Assembly: GCF_017875645.1 (NCBI RefSeq)
Contig: NZ_JAGGMR010000001.1
Span: 7,130,001-7,194,000, forward strand
DNA length: 64,000 bases
Direction: 5' to 3'
From: Nocardia goodfellowii
GTDB taxonomy: Bacteria; Actinomycetota; Actinomycetes; Mycobacteriales; Mycobacteriaceae
This document shows, one piece after another, positions 17,733 through 26,673 of this stretch. Below the pieces are notes generated by a model. It was not told the DNA's origin. It worked only from the letters and a program-made list of their open reading frames with translations, and ran no database searches. Numbering within the stretch: position 1 is the stretch's first letter; each line of letters opens with the position of its first letter. Both the position numbers and the translations under genes were made by a program.

Positions 17733-18698
17733 TCAGGGCACCGTCGTGATTCCGACCGTCGGTAGGTAGAAACAGGTCCGGGCACCGTCGACCTCGGTGC
17801 CGAACACGGCGGCCAGCACCGTGCCGCGACCGGTGTCGACGGGAACCGCGCGAATGCCGCCCGTGGGGACCGCTCCGGCGAAGAAGTCGCGGACGGCCTG
17901 CTCGGCGAGCGGGCGAAGTCCGGCGGGGACCTCCGGGGGCACCATCCGGCTGAAGACCTCACTCAGCGGGCCCATCGAGGCGAGCCCCGCGCGACCGCTG
18001 TCCACGTTCAGCCATGCCACCCGCATGCCGGAGCCGTCGGCGCCGGTGTTGCCCGACGGGACGAAAGCGAACAAGGTCTGGCCGGGTTTCACGGCGGTCA
18101 GATCGAGGCCGGGGATCGCGATGTCGTGCACGGGCCACGGCCCCGGAACAGCGCCCGCCACGGCCGGGCTGCCGAGAGCCGCGCCCGTACCGCTGCACAG
18201 CGCCGCGGTGGGATAGAGGAACGGTGTCACACCGAGAGATTGCAGGGCCGTGAGGGTGGACGGTCCGACGCCGGGGGCAGCGGCTGGCGCGGGGGCGGCA
18301 GCCACGGCATCGGCGGCAGCCACGGCATCACCGGCTGGCGCGGGATCGGCGGCCACGTAATCGCCGGCAGCCCTGGGATCGCCGGCAGCCCCGGGAACGG
18401 CGGCAGCCCCGGGAACGGCGGCAGCCCCGGGAACGGCGGCAGCCCCGGGAACGGCGGCTGGCGCGCGATCGGCGGCAGCCACGGGATCGGCGCCTGGCGC
18501 GGGATCGGCGCCTGGCGCGGGGGCGGCTGCCATGTAATCGGCGGTGGCCGCGTGATCGGCTGGCGGGGCGGCTTCGGGTTGTGCCGTGGCTGGGGCCGGG
18601 ACGCCGAGCGCGAGGGTGCCGAGAGCCAACGCCACTCCCATGGCGCGGGCGCGCTCCCGGGAGCGGCGGGAGCCGGAGTAGACGCGGCGGACAGGCAC
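17733..18698 (-). CDS. Secreted protein with Ala/Pro/Gly-rich repeat region, function unknown
   Basis: 321-residue exported protein. The GTG at 18698 has AAGGAGG 6 bases upstream. A signal peptide with a basic start and hydrophobic core (MGVALALGTLALGVPAPATA) probably ends at ATA/QPE, about residue 40. Residues about 42-150 are low complexity, with ADPAPG and AVPGAA repeats encoded by 18-base tandem units. A folded C-terminal domain (about 155-321) contains SGNTGADGSGMRVAWLNVDSG and a single Cys near each end. I do not recognise the domain. The gene is convergent with the GT2 gene and divergent from the riboswitch-led operon. Confidence 0.75.
   Translation of the reverse strand: MPVRRVYSGSRRSRERARAMGVALALGTLALGVPAPATAQPEAAPPADHAATADYMAAAPAPGADPAPGADPVAAADRAPAAVPGAAAVPGAAAVPGAAAVPGAAGDPRAAGDYVAADPAPAGDAVAAADAVAAAPAPAAAPGVGPSTLTALQSLGVTPFLYPTAALCSGTGAALGSPAVAGAVPGPWPVHDIAIPGLDLTAVKPGQTLFAFVPSGNTGADGSGMRVAWLNVDSGRAGLASMGPLSEVFSRMVPPEVPAGLRPLAEQAVRDFFAGAVPTGGIRAVPVDTGRGTVLAAVFGTEVDGARTCFYLPTVGITTVP
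18385..18456 (-). repeat. Four perfect 18-base tandem repeats in the secreted protein gene
   Basis: The unit GCAGCCCCGGGAACGGCG (written on the + strand) occurs four times without a mismatch, preceded by a degenerate copy at 18367-18384. On the coding strand each unit gives the hexapeptide AVPGAA. Perfect identity suggests recent slippage, so copy number probably varies between strains. Confidence 0.9.
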
Positions 18699-18897
18699 TG
18701 CGAACCTCCTTCGTCGGGACGATCGAGGTGCAACGGTACGCCCGCAAACTCGGGAAATCGGTCATTTCCGGCGCGCCCGGCGGATGGGCCGTAGTCGGGG
18801 CCGCGACCATAATCCGCGCTTCAGCGCGCGCTGACCAGGGCTGGGCTCACGGTGATTTCTACTCTTGTCGCCGAGTTCGCTTGCTCCCCATGATGTT

Positions 18898-18996
18898 CGA
18901 GCACCATCCAGAGCGATTGAGAGACCTGGCTCGCCGACGTCGCAGCAACCCCCCGGCATGCCGGGTGCGGGTGCTTCCGCCAGGAACGATGGAGGA
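18898..18996 (+). ncRNA. SAM-box riboswitch (SAM-I/SAM-IV group) leading the LLM-ABC operon
   Basis: The leader holds the S-box core in order: GAGAGACCTGGCTCG, then GACGTCGCAGCAACC (equivalent to the GCAACC box), a GC hairpin (CCGGCATGCCGG), and GGTGCTTCCGCCAGG (the GGUGC..UCC box). The flanks CCATC (18904-18908) and GATGG (18988-18992) can pair as P1, and CCTGGC (18925-18930) can pair with GCCAGG. The P1 3' strand includes the start of GGAGGA (18991-18996), the ribosome-binding site of the next gene, so SAM binding could block translation directly. Subtype (SAM-I, SAM-IV or the I/IV variant) is uncertain. Confidence 0.75.
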
Positions 18997-19006
18997 ACCC
19001 CTCGAC

Positions 19007-20092
19007 ATGAAGTTTCTGTTGTTCACCCTGGTGACCAGGGTGCCCGATCCGCGCACCGGCGTACTGCCCGAGACGCACGACCGGTTCCGCTCGGTGGTCG
19101 GCCAGGCGCGGCTGGCGGAGCAGCTCGGTTACGACGGGTTCGCCGTCGGCGAGCGGCACGAGGATCCATTCCTGTCCGCCGCGCCGCCGGTGCTGCTCAG
19201 TCACATCGCCGCCGTCACCTCGCGGATCACACTGTTCACAGCGGTGACGACGCTGAGTCTGCTGGATCCGGTCCGGGCCTTCGAGGACTACTCGACGCTG
19301 GACAATCTGGCGGGCGGACGGCTGGAACTGATCATCGGCAAGGGCAACGGCGCCGCGCAGGCGCGACTGTACGGGGTCACCACAGCGGATCAGTGGGACC
19401 GCAACCGCGAGGGTTACGAGCTCTTCCGGGCGCTGTGGGCCAGCGACCGGGTGACCTGGTCGGGCCGATTCCGGCCGGACCTGGTCGAGGCCCAGGCGCT
19501 GCCACGGCCCTACCAGCCCTCGATCCGGATCTGGCACGGCAGCGCGACCAGCCGCGATTCGGTGGAACTGGCCGCCCGCCACGGCGATCCGCTGTTCTCG
19601 GCGAATGTCACCAATCCGATCGAGCCGTATGCCGCGCTGGTCCGGCACTACCGGGAGCGCTGGGCGCACTACGGGCACGACCCCGCCGACGCACTGGTCG
19701 GTGCGGGTACCGCCGGGTTCCATGTGGCACCCACCTCGCAGGAGGCGCTCGAGGTGTACGGCCCGATCTTCCGGGCGCGACTGGCGTTGGCGCGCAAGCT
19801 CGGCCAGCCGATCGTGTTCGAGACGCTGGAGGACTTCGCGGTGCGCAGTTCGGCGCTGATCGGCAGCCCCGAGCAGGTGATCGACAAGGTCGGCCGCCAG
19901 CACGAGCAATTCGGACACGAGGTGATCCACCTGTCCGCCGAACCCGACGGGCGCACCGAAGCGCAGCACCGCGCGAGCCTCGAACTCTTCCAAGCCGCTG
20001 TCGCACCCGAGCTGCGCCGGCGTATTCCCAGTCGGCCCTTGGCTTCCGGCCGGACCGTCGATTCCCCGCAATTATCTGGAGTAGCACCGTGA
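19007..20092 (+). CDS. LLM class flavin-dependent monooxygenase (first gene of riboswitch operon)
   Basis: 361-residue luciferase-like FMN/flavin monooxygenase (TIM-barrel). Visible features are AEQLGYDGFAVGERHE near the N-terminus, the NLAGGRLELIIGKGNG segment and a C-terminal IGSPEQVIDKV typical of the family. It resembles the putative FMN-dependent monooxygenases found beside peptide-type ABC transporters (the KPN_01858-like family, recalled from memory). ATG 19007 is chosen because GGAGGA ends 10 bases upstream inside the riboswitch. The stop overlaps the substrate-binding protein's GTG by 4 bases. A sulfur-containing substrate is inferred from the SAM riboswitch. Confidence 0.88.
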   Translation: MKFLLFTLVTRVPDPRTGVLPETHDRFRSVVGQARLAEQLGYDGFAVGERHEDPFLSAAPPVLLSHIAAVTSRITLFTAVTTLSLLDPVRAFEDYSTLDNLAGGRLELIIGKGNGAAQARLYGVTTADQWDRNREGYELFRALWASDRVTWSGRFRPDLVEAQALPRPYQPSIRIWHGSATSRDSVELAARHGDPLFSANVTNPIEPYAALVRHYRERWAHYGHDPADALVGAGTAGFHVAPTSQEALEVYGPIFRARLALARKLGQPIVFETLEDFAVRSSALIGSPEQVIDKVGRQHEQFGHEVIHLSAEPDGRTEAQHRASLELFQAAVAPELRRRIPSRPLASGRTVDSPQLSGVAP

Positions 20093-21708
20093 TTCGCACC
20101 CGTCATCGCCTCGCCGCGTTCGCCGGCGTCCTCGCCGCGGCCGGCACCGTGGTCGCCTGCGGTGGCGACACGGGCAGCACCGGCGCCGACGCCGGGCCGC
20201 CGCGGCCGGGCGGAACCTTGCGCTACGGCCTGTCGCAGGCCCCGACCTGCTCCGATCCGGCCCAGGCGGGCAGCAATCAGACGCACTATGTCACCCGGCA
20301 GATCGTCGATTCGCTGACCGATCAGGATCCGGAAACCGGCGAGCTGAAGCCGTGGCTGGCGCGGAGCTGGGAGGCCGACGCGGACGCGAAGGTCTTCACC
20401 TTCCACCTCGCCGACGGTGTCACCTTCAGCGACGGCAGCCCGCTCACCGCCGAATCGGTGCGCGACACCTTCGATTCCATTCCGAAAATCGGCGCCGCCA
20501 AAGCACCGCTGGGCAACGGCTATCTGACCAACTATGTCGGCACCACCGTGCTGGACCGCCTGACCGCCCGGGTGGAATTCAGCAAGCCCAACGCGCAGTT
20601 CCTGCAGGCGACGTCGACGACCCAGCTCGGCATTCAAGCGGGGGCGACGACGGCCAAGCCTGCCGAGCAGCGGTGCGACGGCAGCAATATCGGCAGTGGA
20701 CCTTTCGTCTACGGCGGCTACCGCCAGGATGTCTCGGCCACTCTGGTCAAGCGGCCCGGTTATGCCTGGGGTTCCGCGGTGTTCGGGCATCGCGGCGAGG
20801 CCTACCTGGATCGCATCGAGTTCACCGTGGTCCCCGAGTCCGGGGTTCGCACCGGCAGCCTGACCTCCGGACAGCTCGACGCGATCAGTGACGCGCTGCC
20901 GCAGGATCTACCGCTGCTGGAAGCCGCGAACGCGCGTCTGCTGACCACGGCGAATCCGGGCGTACCCTTCGGTTTCCAGCCGAACCTGACTCGCGGGCCG
21001 CTGCGCGACCCCGCGGTACGCCAGGCGCTGCTGCCCGCCATCGATCGGCAGCAACTGGTGGACACGGTGCTCGGCCCGCAGTTCAAACCCGCGACCAGCG
21101 TGCTGGCCAGCACCACACCCGGTTACCAGGATCTTTCCCCGAAGCTGGCCTACGACCCGGGCAAAGCCCGGACCCTGCTGGATCAGGCGGGCTGGGTGCC
21201 CGGCGGCGACGGCATCCGGGTGAAAGACGGTGTGCGACTGAGCTTCGGCGTGGTGTTCAGCCAGGTCTTCGCGGGCAACAAGGCGATCATCGAGTTGGTG
21301 CAGCAGCAGTTGCGTCAGGTCGGTGTGGACCTGCGCCTGGATCTGGTGTCACTGCCCGAGACCACCGCGCGGCAGAACGCCAAGGACTACGACACCTACT
21401 ACTACAACACCACCCGCGCCGACGGTGACATCCTGCGGAACGCGTTCACCGTCGAGGGGCGCAACCTCAATGTGCGCGAACGGATTCCGGCGGTCGACGA
21501 CGTGCTCGAAAGCCAGCTGAGCACTGCCGACGTGGCGGCCCGGCTGGCTCTGATCCGCACCGCGCAGGAGCGCGTTCTCGAGGCGGGACTGTGGATTCCG
21601 ACGGTCGAGCTGTCGCAGGCCATCGGTGCGGGCGACACCGTGCACGACCTGAAGTTCGAGGCCTCGGCCCGGCTCCAGTTCTTCGACGCCTGGTTGAGCG
21701 GGCGCTGA
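20089..21708 (+). CDS. ABC transporter substrate-binding lipoprotein (SBP_bac_5 type)
   Basis: 539-residue extracytoplasmic solute-binding protein of the oligopeptide/nickel (cluster C) class. It has a signal peptide with a lipobox (GTVVACGG, lipidated Cys at about 23), then PGGTLRYGLSQAPTCSDPA, the typical LARSWEADADAKVFTFHLADG region (key motif FTFHLADGVTFSDGSPLTA), and a C-terminal domain with TPGYQDLSPKLAYDPGKA. GTG start overlaps the upstream stop (GTGA). It would deliver the imported compound to the DppBC-like permease that follows 1 base later. Confidence 0.92.
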   Translation: MIRTRHRLAAFAGVLAAAGTVVACGGDTGSTGADAGPPRPGGTLRYGLSQAPTCSDPAQAGSNQTHYVTRQIVDSLTDQDPETGELKPWLARSWEADADAKVFTFHLADGVTFSDGSPLTAESVRDTFDSIPKIGAAKAPLGNGYLTNYVGTTVLDRLTARVEFSKPNAQFLQATSTTQLGIQAGATTAKPAEQRCDGSNIGSGPFVYGGYRQDVSATLVKRPGYAWGSAVFGHRGEAYLDRIEFTVVPESGVRTGSLTSGQLDAISDALPQDLPLLEAANARLLTTANPGVPFGFQPNLTRGPLRDPAVRQALLPAIDRQQLVDTVLGPQFKPATSVLASTTPGYQDLSPKLAYDPGKARTLLDQAGWVPGGDGIRVKDGVRLSFGVVFSQVFAGNKAIIELVQQQLRQVGVDLRLDLVSLPETTARQNAKDYDTYYYNTTRADGDILRNAFTVEGRNLNVRERIPAVDDVLESQLSTADVAARLALIRTAQERVLEAGLWIPTVELSQAIGAGDTVHDLKFEASARLQFFDAWLSGR

Positions 21709-21709
21709 C

Positions 21710-22702
21710 ATGGGGCGATATCTGACGCTGCGGGTAGCGCAGGCGATCTGGGTGTTGTGGGCGGCGTTCACCCTCTCCTTCGTGGTGCTCTACCTGTTGC
21801 CCGCCGACCCGGTCTCGATCGCGGCCGGCGGTGCGGAGACGGGAGCCCCGGTGAACCCGGCGGCGATCGCCGAACTGCAAGCCCGCTACGGGCTCGATCA
21901 GCCACTGTGGCAGCAATATTGGACCGCACTCGGGCACGCGCTGCGCGGTGACCTCGGATACTCCATCGTCACCGGGCAGCCGGTGACGGAGGCGATCGGC
22001 GAGACGCTGCCCTCGACGCTGGGATTGGCGGCGCTCACCTTGCTCTTCGCGGCGGTGGGCGGCGTCGGGCTGGCCTTGGCGGCGACGGCCACCCAGCGGC
22101 CGTGGCTGCGCAACGCGCTGGGCGCGCTGCCCTCGATCGGGGTGGCGGTGCCCACCTTCTTCACCGGACTGGTTCTGCTGCAGCTGTTCTCGTTCCACTG
22201 GCGGCTCACGCCCGCGTTCGGCGGGCAAGGATTCAGTGGCGCGGTGCTGCCCGCACTGACTCTGGGCCTGCCCATCGGCGCGGTCATCGCGCAGGTGCTG
22301 ACCTCCGGTCTGGAAACCACCTGGCGGCAGCCGTTCGTGGATGTCGCGCTGGCCAAGGGCGGTTCGCGGTGGTGGGTGCGGCGCAAGCACGTCCTGCGCC
22401 CGGCGAGCGTGCCGACGTTCACCATCGCGGGTGTGCTGGTGGGTCACATTCTGGCCGGGGCCGTCGTGGTGGAGAGCGTTTTCGCGCGCCCCGGCGTGGG
22501 GCGGCTGACCCAGAGCGCGGTACTGGCCCAGGACATTCCGATCGTGCAAGGGATCGTGCTGCTCAGCGCCGCGATCTTCGTCTCGGTCAATCTCGCGGTG
22601 GACCTGCTCTACCCGCTGCTCGATCCCCGCATCGCCGCGCGCGAAACCCGTTCTGCCCCAACCACCCGCACAACCGTCGAGGAGGTGGCCGTCCGTGCAT
22701 GA
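21710..22702 (+). CDS. ABC transporter permease, DppB-like
   Basis: 330-residue inner-membrane permease of the Dpp/Opp family. The N-terminus (RVAQAIWVLWAAFTLSFVVLYLLPADP) is the characteristic first helix and LPADP motif. Further helices follow, and the EAA-like cytoplasmic loop is ETTWRQPFVDVALAKGGS (positions about 204-221). The C-terminus has FARPGVGRLTQSAVLAQDIPIV, typical of DppB. It pairs with the DppC-like permease, from which it is separated by the unusual 94-residue gene, overlapping it by 8 bases. Confidence 0.92.
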   Translation: MGRYLTLRVAQAIWVLWAAFTLSFVVLYLLPADPVSIAAGGAETGAPVNPAAIAELQARYGLDQPLWQQYWTALGHALRGDLGYSIVTGQPVTEAIGETLPSTLGLAALTLLFAAVGGVGLALAATATQRPWLRNALGALPSIGVAVPTFFTGLVLLQLFSFHWRLTPAFGGQGFSGAVLPALTLGLPIGAVIAQVLTSGLETTWRQPFVDVALAKGGSRWWVRRKHVLRPASVPTFTIAGVLVGHILAGAVVVESVFARPGVGRLTQSAVLAQDIPIVQGIVLLSAAIFVSVNLAVDLLYPLLDPRIAARETRSAPTTRTTVEEVAVRA

Positions 22703-22979
22703 CACCACGCCCACACACCCAGAACTCGGAGGGGCGGCCACAGCCGGCGTGGCGGCACTCCTGGGCCCGCCGCCGAATTCGCCGCTGCGCCCGCACGATC
22801 CCAGGCGGTCGGCCTCGATCGGTACCGATTCCGTGCTGCCCCGCTCCCCCAGCGCATTCGCGTCAGGGCCCCTGGCCGCAGACCGCCGTCGCGCCGATCG
22901 CTGGCGATGGTGGCGTGAGGCGGTCTCTTCCCCCTGGGCATTCGCGGCCATCGTGGAGGCGGTGCGAACCCATGGTTGA
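22695..22979 (+). CDS. Unrecognised 94-residue protein between the two permease genes
   Basis: GTG at 22695 has GGAGG 9 bases upstream. The frame overlaps the DppB-like gene by 8 bases and the DppC-like gene by 8 bases, so it fills the gap exactly. Third codon positions are strongly G/C, as in real genes here. The protein is rich in Pro, Ala, Ser and Arg in its first two thirds and ends with a Trp-rich segment (RRADRWRWWREAVSS) and [13 protein letters not shown]. No signal peptide or clear membrane helix. I do not recognise a family. The alternative reading, an N-terminal extension of the DppC-like permease from ATG 22699, looks unlike protein. Confidence 0.55.
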   Translation: MHDTTPTHPELGGAATAGVAALLGPPPNSPLRPHDPRRSASIGTDSVLPRSPSAFASGPLAADRRRADRWRWWREAVSSPWAFAAIVEAVRTHG

Positions 22980-23841
22980 CCTGCTCGACGAACGCGGCAG
23001 CGCACTGTCGTGGCCGCGCCGGCCCGCGATTCGCTGGCTCTGGTTGCGCGCCAACGCTTTCGCGCTACTGGCGGGCATCGTGGCGTTGCTCGCCCTCGGA
23101 TGGGCGCTGTTCCCTTCGGTTTTCGCCAGTGGTGACCCGCTGACCGGTGTACCGGCGGAGAAGTTCCGCGCGCCGAGCGCCGAACACTGGTTCGGCACCG
23201 ACAATCTCGGACGCGATCTGTACACCCGCATGGTGCACGGCGCGGGTCTGTCGCTGACGGCCACGCTCACCGCGGTGGCTATCGCGCTGCTCGCCGGATC
23301 GCTGCTGGGCCTGCTCTCCGGCACGCTCGGCGGCATCGTGGACACGGTGATCATGCGGGTGGTCGATGTGCTGCTCGCCATCCCCTCGCTGCTGCTCTCG
23401 CTCGCTTTGGTGACCGCGCTCGGTTTCGGTACCCGCAATGTGGCCATCGCCGTGGGTGTTTCGCTGATCGCCAACTTCGCCCGGGTGATGCGGTCGGAAG
23501 TATTGCGGGTGCGTGGCGAGGTCTATGTGGAGGCCGCCCAGGCCGCGGGTGTCCGCTGGTACACCGTGCTCGCCCGGCACATCCTGCCGAACTCCGCCCA
23601 GCCCGTGCTGGCGCTGGCGGCAGTCGAATTCGGGATGGCGGTGCTGTCGGTGTCGGCGCTCAGTTTTCTCGGGTACGGCGCGAAACCGCCGACGCCGGAG
23701 TGGGGTTCGCTCATCTCCGAGGGACGTAACTACCTCGCTATCGCCTGGTGGCTGACGACCCTGCCCGGTCTGGTCATCATCGCGGTCGTGGTCGCCGCCC
23801 AGCACCTCGGGCGGGTCGTCGGACGGGGGGCCGACCGATGA
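22972..23841 (+). CDS. ABC transporter permease, DppC-like
   Basis: 289-residue inner-membrane permease. A short cytoplasmic N-terminus is followed by a helix ([20 protein letters not shown]) and the DppC hallmark [22 protein letters not shown] (key FGTDNLGRD). The EAA loop is [24 protein letters not shown] (key EAAQAAG), and [18 protein letters not shown] ends the conserved core. ATG 22972 is chosen over an upstream ATG at 22699, whose extra 91 residues have no permease-like character. The stop overlaps the ATPase start as ATGA. Confidence 0.9.
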   Translation: MVDLLDERGSALSWPRRPAIRWLWLRANAFALLAGIVALLALGWALFPSVFASGDPLTGVPAEKFRAPSAEHWFGTDNLGRDLYTRMVHGAGLSLTATLTAVAIALLAGSLLGLLSGTLGGIVDTVIMRVVDVLLAIPSLLLSLALVTALGFGTRNVAIAVGVSLIANFARVMRSEVLRVRGEVYVEAAQAAGVRWYTVLARHILPNSAQPVLALAAVEFGMAVLSVSALSFLGYGAKPPTPEWGSLISEGRNYLAIAWWLTTLPGLVIIAVVVAAQHLGRVVGRGADR

Positions 23842-25541
23842 CCACCGAAACATCCCGGCACACCCAGCCGCTCACGCTGACACCCGGCACTGCACCGGGC
23901 GACCGGTCATCCGGGCAATCCACCGACACCGCATTGCTCACGGTGCGGGATCTGCGGGTGCGGTACCGATCCACCCATGGGCCGGTCAACGCGCTGGCAG
24001 GGGTGTCGCTGACGCTCGCGCGCGGTGAGGTGGTCGCGTTGGTCGGCGAATCCGGTTCCGGCAAGTCGACGCTCGGGCACGCGGTGCTCGGACTCCTCGG
24101 ATCAGCCGCCGAAATCACCGGGGGTTCCGTCGCTTTCGACGGTCACGTGGTGCCGCACGGTGATGAGCGCGCCTGGCGGCGGTTGCGTGGGGCACACATC
24201 GGATTCGTGCCCCAGGACCCGGGGTTGTCGTTGAATCCGGTCCGGCGCGTGGGTGATCAGGTCGCGGAGACGCTGCTGGTGCACGGTCTGGCCGACCGCC
24301 GGACGGCTCGCGAACGCGCGGTGCGCTTGCTCGCGGACGCCGGGCTGGATCGGCCGGAGCTGCGCGCGTCCCAGTACCCGCACGAACTGTCCGGTGGCCA
24401 GCGCCAGCGGGTATTGATCGCGGCGGCGCTGATCGCGGAGCCCGACCTGGTCATCGCCGATGAACCGACCAGCGCCCTGGACGCCACGGTGGCGAGGAAG
24501 GTGCTGGACCAGCTCACCGCGCAGACCACGGCGCGCGGTACCGCGGTGCTGCTGATCACCCATGACCTGGCGGTGGCGGCCGAGCGAGCCGATCGGCTGA
24601 TCGTGCTCAACGGTGGGGAGATCGTCGAAACGGGCGCTACCGCAGAGGTATTGGCTCACCCTCGACACCCGTACACCAAGCGGCTGCTGGCCGCCTCACC
24701 CAGCCTCGCCCCGTTCGAGGGCTTCCGGCCCACACGGACCGGCGATGCCCCGCCCCTGCTGGAGGTGCACGAGGTCCGTAAACGGTTCCACGCGAAAGCC
24801 GGTGGCGCGGTGACCGCTGTGGACGGCGTCGGGTTCGTCCTGCGGCGCGGGGAAACCCTCTCGCTGGTCGGCGAATCCGGCTCCGGGAAGTCGACCACCG
24901 CGCGGATCGCGTTGCGGCTCATCGACCCCGACAGCGGTTCGGTCACCTTCGACGGGCAGGACCTGACCGGGTTGCGTGGTTCGCGCCTGCGCGGGCTCCG
25001 GCAACGGTTCCAGGTGGTCTACCAGAACCCGTACGCGTCCCTGGATCCGCGCTGGCGGGTCGCCCGGATCGTCGAGGAACCGTTGCGCGCCTTCGGTATC
25101 GGTGATCGCACCGCGCGCCGGAGCCGGGTCCGGGAGTTGCTCGATCAAGTGGCGCTACCCGAGCGGTTCGCGCACCGCCGCCCGGCCGAACTGTCCGGCG
25201 GACAGCGCCAGCGCGTGGCGATCGCCCGTGCGCTCGCGCTGCACCCCGACCTGCTCGTGCTGGACGAACCGGTCTCCGCCCTCGACGCTTCGATCCAAGC
25301 GCAAATTCTCGAGCTACTGGACCGGCTGCAATCCGAGCTGGACCTGAGCTACCTGTTCATCTCCCACGATCTCGCCGTGGTGCGCCGCATCAGCGATCGG
25401 GTCGCGGTGATGCGGCACGGGCGCATCGTCGAAACCGGCAGCACCGCCGACATTTTCGACAACCCACAGCACGAGTACACCCGCGAGCTGCTGTCGGCGA
25501 TACCGACGGCCGAACTGGAAAGGTCTGCCGCACATGGCTGA
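23838..25541 (+). CDS. ABC transporter ATPase, DppD-DppF fusion
   Basis: 567-residue protein with two complete ATPase domains, replacing the separate DppD and DppF subunits. Domain 1 (about 34-275): Walker [10 protein letters not shown], signature LSGGQRQR, Walker B LVIADEP. Domain 2 (about 305-555): Walker [11 protein letters not shown]-loop [12 protein letters not shown], signature LSGGQRQR, Walker B LLVLDEP. Both halves carry the [16 protein letters not shown] tail typical of peptide-transporter ATPases. It powers the DppB/DppC-like permease. The stop overlaps the next LLM gene by 8 bases. Confidence 0.94.
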   Translation: MTTETSRHTQPLTLTPGTAPGDRSSGQSTDTALLTVRDLRVRYRSTHGPVNALAGVSLTLARGEVVALVGESGSGKSTLGHAVLGLLGSAAEITGGSVAFDGHVVPHGDERAWRRLRGAHIGFVPQDPGLSLNPVRRVGDQVAETLLVHGLADRRTARERAVRLLADAGLDRPELRASQYPHELSGGQRQRVLIAAALIAEPDLVIADEPTSALDATVARKVLDQLTAQTTARGTAVLLITHDLAVAAERADRLIVLNGGEIVETGATAEVLAHPRHPYTKRLLAASPSLAPFEGFRPTRTGDAPPLLEVHEVRKRFHAKAGGAVTAVDGVGFVLRRGETLSLVGESGSGKSTTARIALRLIDPDSGSVTFDGQDLTGLRGSRLRGLRQRFQVVYQNPYASLDPRWRVARIVEEPLRAFGIGDRTARRSRVRELLDQVALPERFAHRRPAELSGGQRQRVAIARALALHPDLLVLDEPVSALDASIQAQILELLDRLQSELDLSYLFISHDLAVVRRISDRVAVMRHGRIVETGSTADIFDNPQHEYTRELLSAIPTAELERSAAHG

Positions 25542-26664
25542 TTCGACACTCTTGCTCGCGCTGGAGCTGCCCGGCACCGGCGTCCATCCGGCGTCGTGGC
25601 GGCGACCGGACTCGCGGGCCGAGGATCTGTTCACCGGCGGATACTGGGCGGACGCGGTCACGGCAGCCGAAAAGGCCGGCGTGGACGCGGTTTTCCTCCC
25701 GGACTCGTTCGGTTTGCAACCGGGCGGCCCCGGTGTCACCCGCGGCAGGCTCGACGCGGTGGCAATCGCGGCACGGGTCGCCGCGGCCACGCACGGGATC
25801 GCTCTGCTGCCGCAGGCCGCGGTCACACACACGGAACCGTTCCATCTGTCCAAGGCGATCGCCAGTCTGGACTTCGCCACGCTGGGCCGAGCGGGCTGGG
25901 AGGTTACCGTGTCGGCGACCGAGGCCGAAGCGAAAGCGTTCGGACGCAAGGAGGTTCAGGACGCGCGGGCGCTGTGGCACGAAGCCGACGAGGCCATCGA
26001 GGTGGCGACCCGGCTGTGGGACAGCTGGGAAGACGACGCCGAGATCCGCGACGTGCCCACCGGCCGGTTCATCGACCGGGACAAGCTGCACTACATCGAC
26101 TTCGACGGCGACAACTTCTCGGTGAAGGGGCCCTCGATCACGCCCCGATCACCGCAGGGCCAGCCGATCGTGGCGGTACGAGCCGGGGATGCGGCCAGTA
26201 CGGCCGTGGCGGTGCGGCGCGCCGACCTCGTCCGGATCACCGCGGCCACACCGGCGGAAGCTCGCATCCGGCGCGATGACCTGCGCGCCGCGCTCCGCGC
26301 GGCCGGTCGCGACCCCGAGACGGTACGGATCCTGCTCGATCTCGACGTCCATCTCGCCGATTCGGTCGAAGCCGCCGCCGCCGAGATCATCGAGCTCGAT
26401 CAGTGGGCGGCCCCGGTCAGCACGCCGGAGGCGGCGACGGCGCCGCTGCGGCACCTCGGGACGACGGCGGGCTTGCGGGTACTGCTCGACGAGATCGCGG
26501 CACAGCGGGTCGCCGATGGTGTTGTTCTACGCCCCCTCGCCCTGCGGCCCGTACTGGCACGCCTACCCGGCCTGGAACGTAACCCTTTGGCCCACACCGC
26601 TTTTCGGCACCGCCTCGGCCTGCCGCGTCCAGTCAGCCGGTACGCGACCGCGCCGTCGAACTGA
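25534..26664 (+). CDS. LLM class flavin-dependent monooxygenase (second)
   Basis: 376-residue luciferase-like protein. Near the N-terminus it has [24 protein letters not shown], then [21 protein letters not shown], corresponding to the flavin-binding core, and [13 protein letters not shown] with [20 protein letters not shown], a pattern seen in the NtaA/SnaA/DszA subgroup. It is truncated in style relative to the next gene and may be a divergent member. The overlap with the ATPase gene and the position in the riboswitch operon suggest a role in breaking down the imported compound. Confidence 0.85.
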   Translation: MADSTLLLALELPGTGVHPASWRRPDSRAEDLFTGGYWADAVTAAEKAGVDAVFLPDSFGLQPGGPGVTRGRLDAVAIAARVAAATHGIALLPQAAVTHTEPFHLSKAIASLDFATLGRAGWEVTVSATEAEAKAFGRKEVQDARALWHEADEAIEVATRLWDSWEDDAEIRDVPTGRFIDRDKLHYIDFDGDNFSVKGPSITPRSPQGQPIVAVRAGDAASTAVAVRRADLVRITAATPAEARIRRDDLRAALRAAGRDPETVRILLDLDVHLADSVEAAAAEIIELDQWAAPVSTPEAATAPLRHLGTTAGLRVLLDEIAAQRVADGVVLRPLALRPVLARLPGLERNPLAHTAFRHRLGLPRPVSRYATAPSN

Positions 26665-26673
26665 GAGAGCCTC

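Noticed and set aside
18367-18456. CRISPR-like repeat array
   Set aside because: Units are contiguous without spacers and lie in frame within a secreted protein gene.
22699-22971. ATG at 22699 overlapping the dppB-like stop (ATGA) as the start of the DppC-like permease
   Set aside because: The 91 extra residues are Arg/Pro-rich with no permease character, whereas another frame over the same bases has a good ribosome-binding site and coding-like third positions.
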